Assembly (NCBI GenBank): GCA_902789835.1
Contig: CADAPN010000016.1
Span: 1 to 25,228 of the forward strand
Origin: Oscillospiraceae bacterium
GTDB taxonomy: Bacteria > Bacillota_A > Clostridia > Oscillospirales > Oscillospiraceae
Length of the DNA: 25,228 nt
Direction: 5' to 3'
Below the pieces are notes generated by a model. That model saw nothing but the letters and a program-made list of their open reading frames with translations, searched no databases and was not told the origin of the DNA. The position numbers and the translations under genes are program-made. Positions 1 through 7,922 of this stretch are shown here, in pieces (the first letter of the stretch is position 1; every line of letters begins with the position of its first letter).

Positions 1-2641
1 CTGAGGAATTTCGACGTCTTCGGGAATTGCCTCGCCATCATACTTGCTTACTTCCACGTTCAGGGTGTTGTAGCCGCTGCAGCCGAGGCCGCGCGCCACA
101 TTGCCCGTAATGTAGTTCTCGGAACCGGACCGGTCGATGCCGGTGGCCTCGTCGATGCGGATCCACGGTCCGTGGGGCAGACCGACAACGCCGGGCATCA
201 GACGCGCCGTGACATAGGCGTGGCGGAGTGTCTCGCCGTACTTGGACGAGATCTTGACGGTATCGCCCTCGGCGATGCCGCGGTCGGCGGCGTCCTTCTT
301 CGACAGATATACCGGGTTGTGCATCGCTTCACGAAGCCAGGGGATGTTGTCGAAACCGGGTTGTGCATCGCTTCACGAAGCCAGGGGATGTTGTCGAAGA
401 TGGAGTGGGAACGTCTCTGATAATGCGGGTTGATGCACTGAAGCGGGAACTCCGTCTTCTCGCCGTCCAGCTTGCCGTCGACAAACGTGTCTTCGTAGCC
501 CTGGGTCGGAACACGGTATTTCGGGATCGCGCTGTAAGGCTCTTCGGAGAAGCCCTGGCTGTTCAGGATGTCCGCCCAGGTCTGATTGGCGAACTCGATC
601 TTGCCGGAGTTGGTGCCGATGGGATTGGCCTCGGGATCCTCGCGGAATTCCTTCTTGTCGATATAGCCGAAGTTGTCCCCGATGTGGCGGTCGACGCGGT
701 AAATGCCGTCCTCCATGTACTTGCTGATGGGGATGCGGCCTTCCTGCGGCTCGCCCTCGACGCCCCATTCCTTGATGTCGTCCTCGGTGATGGAGACCAG
801 GTTTTCCCAGGTCTTGCCGTCTTCCTTAATGACGGTGGAGGTGGCGACGGAGTTGAAGAGCAGCTGCTTGGCGCTTACGGTGCCCCACATCTCGGGGCTG
901 AGGCCGAACTTCTCGCCGATGGTCATCATCGCCTCGGCATCGCTCTTGGCCTCGTAGAAGGGCTCGACCACCTTGCGATTGATGAGCAGGATGTCGCGGT
1001 TGATGTAGCCTTCCCAGACATAGGCGCCCTCGCGCTCCCAGTTGGTGGTGATGGGCAGGACGATGTCGGCGTACTTGTTGGAGGCGGTGAGGAAGTGGCC
1101 CTGGCCCACGACAAACTCGACGTCGGTGCGGTGATGTAATCAACCCGCTTTGTCAGATCATAGCCGGCAATCGCGTCCTTCCAGCCGTTGGGTCCGGCGC
1201 CGTTGATGTCGTTGAAGATGTTGGTCGGGTTAAAGGGCTCGCCGAAGACCGCGTTCCAGACCTGGGTGTCGCAGACCATGGTCGCCTTGCCGGTACCGCC
1301 GGTGGCGCCGTTCGGTCCGGAGGAGCCGACCTTGACCAGGCGCGGGCCGAAGTTGTTGGTGTGGTTCCAGGCGGTGGGGCCGACGCAGTTGCCGCTCTTG
1401 CCGATGTGGCCGCCCATGGCCCCCAGGCAGGTCGCCAGCTGCGGGAGCTGGTCGGTGTCATAGGTGCGGGCGCTGGCCCAGGAGGAGAGGATCGCGACAT
1501 TGTTGTCCTTGCCGAGAATGCGGGCGACTTCCCTCAGCGTGTCAGCGGGGATCCCGGTGATGGCTTCGGCCCACTCGGGCGTCTTGGCCACGCCGTCGTA
1601 CTCGCCGCGCAGATAGTCGAAGAAGTTCTCATCCGCCTTCATATCCGCGGGCATGTGATCCTTGTCCTGGCCGAGGCAGCAGCGATCCAGGAAGTCCCAG
1701 TCAATGAGAGAACCGTCCTTGTCCTCTTCCAGCATCACATAGGCCATCGCCATCATCGCGGCCATATCGGTACCCGGCCGGATGGGAACCCACTTTGCGT
1801 CCAGAATGGCCGCGCTGTCGGTGTAGATCGGGTCAAAGATGACGAACTTGACGCCGGCCTTCTTCCACTCAACGGCATAGTTGGTGGCATTGCCGAGGGC
1901 CGCCCAGGCCGGGTTGTAGCCGAAGGCCACCACATAGTCACAGTTCAGGAAATCCAGACGGTCGTTGTTGCAGTCATAGTAGTTGCAGCCGTCGCCCCAG
2001 CCGATCGGGCCGGGTGCATACCAGGTTCCCCAGGAACTGGTGGTCCAGGAGTTCACATAGTTGATGTTCAGCTTGTTCAGCAGGCTGTTCGCCTCACCGC
2101 CCAGGGTGAGAATGGAGTTGTCGCCGTAGGTGCCGTTGATGCGCTCGACCTCATCGTGGATATAGGTGGCCGCTTCGTCCCAGGAGATGCGCTCCCACTC
2201 GTCAATGCCTCTCAGTTCCGGATGCGGGTCGCCGGGGGTCCAGTTCTTGCGCTTCATGGGATACTTCAGGCGGTCCAGGCCTCTCGCCTGATACTGCTGG
2301 GAATAGCCTCTGAGGCAGGCTCTCTGCTGGCGGTTCACGCCGTCGTCGGTGTTGAAGTTGTCAGTGCCCTGACGGACAATCACGCCGTCCTTCACATAGG
2401 CACGGACCAGGCACTTGCCGCCGCAGTTGTGCCAGCACGGAGCCGCGACCCACTTGCCGCCCTCCGCCGCGTCGGCCACCGCCGCGCTCTCTGCCGGAGC
2501 CACGTTCTGGGCGGAAGCGAGTGTGCTCTCCTTCCCGACAAAGCCGAGCCCCGCCACGGCAGCCGTCGCCGCCACGCTCCCTTTCAGGAAGTCCCTGCGG
2601 CTGAACTTCTTGTCCAGGACTTCTTCCAATACTTTCGCCAT
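1..2641 (-). pseudogene. DmsA-like Tat-exported molybdopterin oxidoreductase, broken by two frameshifts and cut by the window edge
   Basis: Catalytic subunit of the DMSO reductase family (bis-MGD molybdenum enzyme plus one 4Fe-4S cluster), closest in motif layout to DmsA/YnfE. The ATG at 2641 follows a strong AAAGGAGG site. Residues 14-36 form a Tat signal (SRRDFLKG plus an alanine-rich hydrophobic stretch). Cys69, Cys73, Cys77 and Cys109 (CX3CX3CX31C) match the DmsA cluster pattern, followed by RACLRG and LDRLKYPMKR. Ser202/Ser203 sits where DmsA has its Mo-serine ligand. The first frame is good to about residue 505. Near 1125-1138 it switches frame and resumes as EFVVGQGHFLTASNKYADIV, apparently with some 35-45 family-typical codons missing. 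A 44-bp duplication at 311-398 shifts the frame again. Beyond it the C-terminal MGD-binding domain (LPHGPW, GCSGYNTLNVE) reads cleanly to base 1. It is nonfunctional as written unless the lesions are assembly errors. The real substrate cannot be told; no DmsB/DmsC partner is visible. Confidence 0.5.
311..398. repeat. Perfect 44-bp tandem duplication inside the molybdoenzyme gene
   Basis: Bases 311-354 and 355-398 are identical. One copy encodes FDNIPWLREAMHNPV of the molybdoenzyme. Because 44 is not a multiple of three, the second copy throws the reading frame off. Removing one copy restores continuous coding to the window edge. This is either a recent slippage or duplication mutation or an assembly artefact. 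Confidence 0.95.
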
Positions 2642-2684
2642 GTCTTCCTCCTTTATTGTGTGATTGATTTCTGCGCTGTGCATA

Positions 2685-2741
2685 TAAAAAGGAACAGCAA
2701 AACCGCGCGGCCGGTCTGCCGCGACGATTCTGCTGTTCCTT
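2685..2741 (-). terminator. Terminator-like hairpin just upstream of the molybdoenzyme start (candidate attenuator)
   Basis: Perfect 11-bp arms (2689-2699 and 2731-2741, AAGGAACAGCA/TGCTGTTCCTT) enclose a second GC-rich stem (CGCGGC/GCCGCG). On the minus strand they are followed by CCTTTTTATA. The hairpin ends only about 44 bases before the ATG at 2641. That is too close for a separate promoter plus leader to fit after it, so transcripts for the enzyme probably have to pass through it. Confidence 0.7.
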
Positions 2742-2756
2742 CGCAATCCAAGGCAA

Positions 2757-2811
2757 GCGGCGCGGTTGCCCCCGCCGCTCATCGGCCGTATCCACCCGGA
2801 GGGTGGCATAC
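2757..2811 (-). promoter_or_regulatory. Structured leader RNA of the molybdoenzyme gene
   Basis: Two stable hairpins lie between the promoter and the terminator-like stem. At 2788-2811, GTAT-CCACCC pairs with GGGTGG-ATAC with one bulged base and a three-base loop. At 2757-2778, GCGGCG pairs with CGCCGC and encloses GG-GCAA-CC, a GNRA-type tetraloop on the minus-strand RNA. Together with the terminal hairpin this makes a roughly 190-nt leader laid out like a riboswitch or attenuator. I could not match it by eye to the Moco riboswitch or another known class. Confidence 0.5.
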
Positions 2812-2841
2812 AGCTCGGAACATATGCAACTTTACGAAATC

Positions 2842-2871
2842 AATGTAGCATATGCTCTGCCGGTTAGTCAA
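2842..2871 (-). promoter_or_regulatory. Sigma-70-type promoter for the molybdoenzyme leader
   Basis: On the minus strand TTGACT (2866-2871) and TACATT (2842-2847) are separated by 18 bases. They sit just after the stop of the ferredoxin-TorD gene. Two GCATATG words flank the -10 region as a possible operator, and AATTGCAATT overlaps the upstream side of the -35 box. Confidence 0.5.
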
Positions 2872-2890
2872 TTGCAATTAATTCGCAGTC

Positions 2891-4456
2891 TTATTCCAAG
2901 GCTTCCAGGATCTCCCGCACCGTTCCGGCATCCTTCCGCAGGAATTCATCCAGCACCAGGCACATCTGCGGGTACAGAATATTGCTCCTGGCCCCTTTCA
3001 TCCGCTCCAGAAACTTCGGGATCCAGACCAGAAGGTGCTTGTCCAGAAATTCTTCCGAGCCGGTGAGGTCCGCGGCCAGGTCTTCGTACTTCCCGGCATA
3101 GAAGGCGTCGAGACTGCGCTGCGCCAGCAGCGCCATGAAATGCAGCTCAAGGGCAAGGCTGTCATCCGCCACGTGCGGATAGCCCTCCGGGATCAGTCCG
3201 AAGAGCCGGTAGGTGTTGCGCACCTCCAGAGTGCTCTCCTGAAAGAGCATGGCATCCTTCTGTCCGTACACCGACTCCCAGGGCGGCGCCACAAGGGACA
3301 CCGGGCCGATAAACAGGCGCGTGTACTCGTCCTTCGCCTCTTCAAGGAAGGCCGGGTTCTCCTTCTCCTCCCGGATCTCGCCAAGGAAGCTTGCCGTCCG
3401 GTCCATGATGTCCCCTTCCTCTTCGCTGAGCAATGCGAAGGCCTCGCCCGTATGCTCATCCGTCAGGATGTTCAGCATCTCCGCGTCCGGCTCCCGGCCG
3501 AAGAGCTTGTGCGTCAGGCTGTAAAGAAACAGCCGGTTGCTGAGGACGAGCTCAATGTAGGGGCAGGCTTTGACGCAGAGCTCACAGTCCGTGCATTTCC
3601 ACGGTGTCAGCCAGGCGGTGCGCTCCCCCTCCTGTTCTTCTCCGAATTCAATGGCCTTCTGCGGGCAGAGCTTTTCACAGATGCCGCAGCCGGTACAGGC
3701 CGTTGTGTATTGCGGCAGGGACACCCCCGGAAGGAAGTCCGGGTCCCGCTGCTGCTCCTGCTGTACCGCTTTGGCCAGCAGCATCCGGTACTGCATGCCG
3801 TTATCCTCCGTCTCCTCCAGAAACGGAAGGCGGCGTGCAGCGGCCTTGAATGCCTCTGTTTTGAACCTTTCGCCGATGCCGGAAAAGACCGCCCGCCGCG
3901 ACAGGATTTTCTTTTCCGGCTTTTCCGCCGCGGTCTGCGCTTCCGGTCCTTCCTCACCGTCCGTGCGCATCAGACGGACGCGCTCCGCAAATCGCTCCGG
4001 GCCAAGAAAGCGTTCCAGCTTTTCCAGCAAGGCCGAAACTGCCTGCTTTTTCTTTTCATCTCTGCAGTTCGTACAGGCCCTTAGATAAAGGGTGACATCC
4101 GTATACAGCGCACACGCCGCAATCAGCTCCCAGGGGACCGCGGTGATGCAGCTCATGCGGACCGTACAGAGAGTTTCCTCTTCTCTGCAGCCGAATGAGA
4201 CCGGCGCATTCAGATCCAGGTCCTCCTTCAGCCTTTTCTGCCGCTCCGCGGAAGGGGCAAAGCATCTGGACGGGCATGCCGCCACACAGAGATTGCAGTC
4301 TGTGCAGCGCTCCCATTGGTTCTCTTTCTTTGGGTCCATGCTGAACACCCCTCGCGGACACAGATCCGCGCAGACGCTGCAGGGGTGCTTCCGCTGGATC
4401 CGGTTCAGACATGTCGCGTTGTCGATCGTCGGCCGGCTGTGGCCGAGTGAAAGCAT
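2891..4456 (-). CDS. Polyferredoxin fused to a TorD/DmsD-family molybdoenzyme chaperone
   Basis: About 521 aa. The first 60 residues hold two 4Fe-4S-type cysteine groups (CSVCADLCP and CTDCNLCVAACP). A middle segment has scattered cysteines (FGC, LC, SC, CTNC). A second ferredoxin pair follows (CTGCGICEKLCP, CTDCELCVKACP) near residues 255-305. The C-terminal 200 residues resemble the helical TorD/DmsD chaperone fold, with YTRLFIGP, PPWESVYGQ and TYRLFGLIPEGYPHVADD, and binding of the Tat leader of a molybdoenzyme is its likely job. The gene starts at ATG 4456 (GGAAGAG eight bases upstream); a GTG at 4462 would give a 4-base overlap with the radical SAM stop. Position just before the molybdoenzyme gene suggests dedicated chaperoning coupled to electron transfer or cluster supply. 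Ferredoxin and TorD assignments are firm from motifs; the coupling is inference. Confidence 0.85.
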   Translation of the reverse strand: MLSLGHSRPTIDNATCLNRIQRKHPCSVCADLCPRGVFSMDPKKENQWERCTDCNLCVAACPSRCFAPSAERQKRLKEDLDLNAPVSFGCREEETLCTVRMSCITAVPWELIAACALYTDVTLYLRACTNCRDEKKKQAVSALLEKLERFLGPERFAERVRLMRTDGEEGPEAQTAAEKPEKKILSRRAVFSGIGERFKTEAFKAAARRLPFLEETEDNGMQYRMLLAKAVQQEQQRDPDFLPGVSLPQYTTACTGCGICEKLCPQKAIEFGEEQEGERTAWLTPWKCTDCELCVKACPYIELVLSNRLFLYSLTHKLFGREPDAEMLNILTDEHTGEAFALLSEEEGDIMDRTASFLGEIREEKENPAFLEEAKDEYTRLFIGPVSLVAPPWESVYGQKDAMLFQESTLEVRNTYRLFGLIPEGYPHVADDSLALELHFMALLAQRSLDAFYAGKYEDLAADLTGSEEFLDKHLLVWIPKFLERMKGARSNILYPQMCLVLDEFLRKDAGTVREILEALE

Positions 4457-4458
4457 GC

Positions 4459-5781
4459 TCACAGCTCTTCCGGCCGGAATTCCGCCGCCTCTTCCAGATC
4501 CAGGCGCAGCTCCCGGATCACGCTCTCTCCGTCCCGGATTTCCCGGATGTTATAGGAGATGCCGAGCTGCATGTCTGTTTTTTTCAGCAGCCGCGCACAG
4601 TCGGGCGAGAACTGAATGAAGCCCTGGTCCCGGTCGACACGGTAGTCCGTGCGCTGATGCGCCCGGAAGATCCGTTCGGCACGGCTGATGTCCTTGCCGA
4701 AGGCCTTGACGGTCTTGAGGTAGAAGTCCTTCTCCGACATCACAAAGCTTCTGTCCTTTGCCGCCGCTCCAAGGTTCTGCATATACACCTGGCCGAAGTG
4801 CTTGTTCTCCAGCGAGCAGTAATGCACGTTGAGGCGAAAGCCTTTTTCCGCGGCATACTCCAGCAGCTTCAGGGCCAGCAGCTCGCTTCCGTCCACCGGC
4901 AAACCGCCCGCATACCAGAAGTTATACAGCGTCCGGTAAGGCGGGTAGCGCAGGCGGTAATCCCGCGCCCGGAAGGCCTCGGCGTTGTGATAGGGGAAGC
5001 AGAGCTCCAGCAGGTTGATTCCGAAGATCCCCATTTCTTCCAGACGGTCCAGAATCTCCCGCATCTCCTCTTCGGCATTGGGCAGGACCGGCATTTCCAC
5101 CATCACGCGCGGAAAAAGCTGTTTGGCCAGCTCCATCGCCCGGTAGACCTTTTCCCGGCCTTCCGGCGTGTCCTCCAGCTTCAGGCTGAAGCGGATTTCC
5201 TCCACCCCGGCGTCGCGGAGTGCCGCGGCGGTCTGCGCGTCCAGCAGGTCTCCCGAGGTATAGAGGCGCATGGAGGCCTCCGGCCAGAGGCTTTTTGCCG
5301 TGCGGAAGTATTCCGCCGCCTCTTCCTTGTGGAGCAGCGGTTCTCCCCCGGTCAGAGCCACATAGCGCAGGTCCGGCTGCCGCCGGTGTACCTGACGCAG
5401 TTCTTTTTCCCAGTCTTTTTTCGTATGAGAATAGCCCTCATAGTTCTCCTGGTTCGGGTTGAAGCAGAAAAAGCAGTTCCGGTGGCACATGAGCGAGATA
5501 ATTCCGGTATAGCTGTCGATCCCGACACGGCAGGCTTCGCACGCGCCGCAGCGCTCGCCCCATACAAGCGCGGCGCCTTCGTTGCAGCTTTTCACGCCCC
5601 GCCCCGGTAGTCTCTCCCGCGCGGCCTGAAGCGCTTCTTCCCGCTCCGGCGCAAAGGGCAGTCCGAACTGCTCCACCTGACGGATAAAGTCGTCATAGAC
5701 CGCGAGACCGTTTTCCGCATACTGACGGAACGCGGGATTCCTGATTTTGGAAATCGTGCTGTGATTCAGCCGCAGTGCCAT
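4459..5781 (-). CDS. Radical SAM protein with an extra N-terminal cysteine triad
   Basis: 440 aa. The radical SAM cluster motif CX3CX2C is at Cys99, Cys103 and Cys106 (MCHRNCFFCF), and the SAM-contact motif LTGGEPLL is at about 143-150. Just before the core there is a further CX2CX2C (Cys78, Cys81, Cys84), plus Cys66, which could bind another metal centre. The later part (SFSLK-type strand, PYHNAEAF, HYCSLENKHFGQVY) fits a partial TIM barrel with a C-terminal extension. The start at 5781 has a GAGGAGGG site. It directly precedes the ferredoxin-TorD gene and is surely cotranscribed with it. Its target is unknown: maturation of the neighbouring Mo enzyme or a cofactor step is inference. I do not recognise a named subfamily. 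Confidence 0.88.
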   Translation of the reverse strand: MALRLNHSTISKIRNPAFRQYAENGLAVYDDFIRQVEQFGLPFAPEREEALQAARERLPGRGVKSCNEGAALVWGERCGACEACRVGIDSYTGIISLMCHRNCFFCFNPNQENYEGYSHTKKDWEKELRQVHRRQPDLRYVALTGGEPLLHKEEAAEYFRTAKSLWPEASMRLYTSGDLLDAQTAAALRDAGVEEIRFSLKLEDTPEGREKVYRAMELAKQLFPRVMVEMPVLPNAEEEMREILDRLEEMGIFGINLLELCFPYHNAEAFRARDYRLRYPPYRTLYNFWYAGGLPVDGSELLALKLLEYAAEKGFRLNVHYCSLENKHFGQVYMQNLGAAAKDRSFVMSEKDFYLKTVKAFGKDISRAERIFRAHQRTDYRVDRDQGFIQFSPDCARLLKKTDMQLGISYNIREIRDGESVIRELRLDLEEAAEFRPEEL

Positions 5782-5814
5782 GCCCTTCCCTCCTCTGCTT
5801 CTCTTCTCCGGTTA

Positions 5815-5843
5815 AAGATACCACGGTTCCCGGAAGAATACAA
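5815..5843 (-). promoter_or_regulatory. Weak candidate promoter of the radical SAM operon
   Basis: On the minus strand TTGTAT (5838-5843), 17 bases, TATCTT (5815-5820), some 35 bases before the start codon at 5781. Matches to consensus are modest. Confidence 0.35.
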
Positions 5844-5919
5844 GACAGCAAAGATGACCTCATGAAGTGATCCTTCGATCCTGTTTGCCCGGAAGCTTTG
5901 TCCGCCTTGAGAACGTATC

Positions 5920-5959
5920 ATCAGGCCCCTCTGCCGTCGCGACGGCAGAGGGGCCTGAT
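5920..5959. repeat. Perfect loopless 40-bp palindrome
   Basis: Two 20-base arms, 5920-5939 and 5940-5959, are exact reverse complements with no spacer. There is no T-run on either side, so it is not a standard terminator. Its words (TCTGCCG, CGGCAGAG, CCTGAT) echo the GCGGCAG-stem hairpins found elsewhere in the window. It sits directly before a gene remnant. Confidence 0.9.
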
Positions 5960-5963
5960 CTGA

Positions 5964-6065
5964 GTCCACCTGCTCAAGGCCCCCGAGGGCTACGCCCCCG
6001 ACAGCACAGAGTATCACGCGCCGGAATCCTACGGCGTTGTGACCATCACGCTGAAGGCGGCCTGA
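5964..6065 (+). pseudogene. C-terminal remnant of a surface or secreted protein
   Basis: An open stretch of 33 codons after an in-frame TGA reads VHLLKAPEGYAPDSTEY and then YGVVTITLKAA before a stop. The sequence and regular beta pattern resemble the end of a Cna-B/prealbumin-like repeat domain. There is no start codon or ribosome site, and the palindrome lies at its 5' edge, so it is most likely a decapitated fragment. The domain assignment is tentative. Confidence 0.4.
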
Positions 6066-6072
6066 GAAAATG

Positions 6073-6117
6073 AAAAGGAGCGGCAGAGTCGATCGTCAGA
6101 TCCTCTGCCGCTTTCTT
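6073..6117 (+). terminator. Intrinsic terminator after the remnant
   Basis: AGCGGCAGAG (6079-6088) pairs perfectly with CTCTGCCGCT (6103-6112), followed by TTCTTAT. On the opposite strand the hairpin is followed by CCTTTTCATTTTC, so it may also work for minus-strand transcripts. Confidence 0.7.
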
Positions 6118-6217
6118 ATGCAAGTCTGTCCGTTTCCGGTTCTTTTGATTTCCGCTGCAGCACCTGTCATCATCAAAAGAAAACTGTTTTACCCGGTCAG
6201 TTCAGGTACTTTGCCGT

Positions 6218-7339
6218 TTATTGGCTCGATTCCGCACTGTCCGTCTGGCGGCGGAGGTTTTCCGGGCCCAGGTCCAGCAGCGCAAGGGTACACTCATTGA
6301 TGATTCTCAGTTTGTTCCAGCCGGATAATCCGCTGTTCTCTTCCGCCTTTTTCTTGATCTCCCAGATTCCGTCCGCGTCCCCATCCACGAAGCAGGCATC
6401 AATACGGTTGAGCTCGCTGTTCACGGCTTCCTCCTGTTTGGCGGCGTCGCTTGTCTCCGCTCTGAAAACCGTGTCGGCCAGGCCGCCGAAGAAGCTGCGA
6501 TAGCGATCGATCTTATCCTCATCCAGAAAATAGTTTCTGACCTCTCGGCCGAACATCTCTTTTCTGTTTCGGACCGTTTCGCGGTCTCTCTGCATCTCTC
6601 TCTTCGTCGCGCGGATTTTGGACTTCAGGAAAGAGGTCCCCTTGATGAGCACGGTATAGGGCTCAAAAACGGAAGGATCGTCGAAATAGAGATAGAGCCA
6701 GATTCCGTCTAAAATGTATTTCTTCTCCCTGTGCTGCCGGGCATACTCCATTGCGTAGTGAACGAAGTCGACAAAGATCCGGTCTTCATACTCTTCCTTG
6801 GGGATCGTGTTTCTCTCTTCCAATCCGATATAGTATTTTGCACCCTCACCGGAAAAGAAGCTGTACATCAGGTCGGAATAGGCCTTCAGCTCTTCCATAG
6901 TGAAGTGGTCCCTGGTCAGAAGCAGGTCGTCCAGCTCGATATGGTCGATGTTGTCACCCGTAAGCCTTCTGGCCATTACGGATTTTCCGCTCCCCGAATG
7001 TCCGAGAAGGAAGCAGATGTTTGTTTCACCGGAATTGAAGCTTTCTTCCCTGTAGTAAAGGTCCGGCTCGGAAACCATATATTTGTCGCTTGGCAGCTGC
7101 CATTCTTCCGGATTATCCCGTACAGGTTTCAGTTCCTCTTTTAAAAGAAGATACATTTCGGGCACGGTGTGGCCCAGAAAAAGATTGGAGTAGTAGTCGG
7201 AGAAACGTCTCTGCTGTCTCGGAAGGGTCTTGTACTTGAAGTAAACGCGGTTAAGCTCTTTCAGCGTTTTTGTCTGATTGCTGATGACGGCAAGGGACGG
7301 GTCGTTGACCGCCTGTTCCAATGCGGAATATTTTTCCAT
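6218..7339 (-). CDS. P-loop kinase-like protein of unknown role
   Basis: 373 aa. A Walker A motif GHSGSGKS lies at residues 113-120 after an alpha-helical N-terminal region with no recognisable domain. A later YILDGIWLYLYFDD segment looks like a Walker B or acceptor-site strand, and a basic helix follows (KSKIRATKREMQRDRETVRNRKEM), as in lids of kinases or zeta-toxin-like phosphotransferases. The ATG at 7339 is chosen because a good promoter ends only about 40 bases upstream, which rules out the alternative TTG at 7390; its GGGAG site is about 12 bases upstream. It is soluble with no signal peptide. Substrate unknown: it could phosphorylate a small molecule, nucleotide or protein. No partner gene is evident. 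Confidence 0.75.
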   Translation of the reverse strand: MEKYSALEQAVNDPSLAVISNQTKTLKELNRVYFKYKTLPRQQRRFSDYYSNLFLGHTVPEMYLLLKEELKPVRDNPEEWQLPSDKYMVSEPDLYYREESFNSGETNICFLLGHSGSGKSVMARRLTGDNIDHIELDDLLLTRDHFTMEELKAYSDLMYSFFSGEGAKYYIGLEERNTIPKEEYEDRIFVDFVHYAMEYARQHREKKYILDGIWLYLYFDDPSVFEPYTVLIKGTSFLKSKIRATKREMQRDRETVRNRKEMFGREVRNYFLDEDKIDRYRSFFGGLADTVFRAETSDAAKQEEAVNSELNRIDACFVDGDADGIWEIKKKAEENSGLSGWNKLRIINECTLALLDLGPENLRRQTDSAESSQ

Positions 7340-7376
7340 CGTATTTACAGCTCCCGTCTTAAGTGATATCAAGATA

Positions 7377-7405
7377 ATTTTACCATTCAAACACCCGAAT
7401 GTCCA
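7377..7405 (-). promoter_or_regulatory. Promoter of the P-loop kinase-like gene
   Basis: On the minus strand TGGACA (7400-7405), 17 bases, TAAAAT (7377-7382), each 5 of 6 to consensus. Confidence 0.65.
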
Positions 7406-7486
7406 TATGCCGCGGATGAATTAACCCGATCCCCGTAATTCTTTTGGGCCCCTGCGGCAGGAATTCATCATGTTATCTATTTTCCG

Positions 7487-7912
7487 TCAGATCATCGGAA
7501 TCGCAACATCCTGGTAAACCACAACCTCTCCTTCAGACTTCGTACAGGCTTTGATCGAGCCGTCCTGTGAAAAGATCACGGCAACGGAATTGTCTAAAAG
7601 CTCACAGAATCTGTAACAGGCCCTGTGGCGCATCCCGTTGTCATTGAACTTCTTCCCTGTATCAATCTGATCATTGCAGGTCACAAAGCGCATTTTGGGC
7701 GGTGCGATATTGGTGAGATCCGCAATGGCCTGCGCGCCAAAGCCAAGCAGATCCAGATTTTTATTGATCACGACGCCGCCGTCAACACAGGAAAGGCGGG
7801 CAACGATGTCGGCATAAACCGAGATATCCTTTTTCTTTGCCGATTCTATGCTCAAATTATTGCGCTGATGATGCGCCCAAGTCAATGAAAACTGTATCCA
7901 AAAAGGCTCATG
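7487..7912 (-). pseudogene. 5'-truncated diadenylate-cyclase-like (DisA_N/DACN type) domain
   Basis: The open frame runs without a credible start codon or ribosome site from the end of the neighbouring lipoprotein gene. It reads WAHHQRNNLSIES, a linker seen inside DACN-type sensor proteins, then CVDGGVVINKNLDLLGFG, where DGG replaces the DGA motif of active diadenylate cyclases. GMRHRAC, matching the RHR nucleotide-binding motif, and VAVIFSQDG follow. Only the second half of the usual protein remains. Members of this group either make c-di-AMP or only bind nucleotides; the altered DGA motif suggests sensing rather than synthesis even in the parent gene. The domain call rests on motif spacing and is moderately secure. 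Confidence 0.6.
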
Positions 7913-7922
7913 TGTTTTGATT

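Noticed and set aside
2642..2809. N-terminal extension of the molybdoenzyme to 2809
   Set aside because: It runs through the leader hairpins, has no ribosome site, and would bury the Tat signal.
2685..2835. Assignment of the leader to the Moco riboswitch
   Set aside because: It shares only the generic word GCGAAGGAA with E. coli moaA leader sequence, and the flanking pairing I recall is absent.
1361..2848. Long plus-strand frame of 495 codons opposite the molybdoenzyme gene
   Set aside because: GC-rich antisense shadow; the minus strand encodes clear cofactor motifs with a Tat signal and ribosome site.
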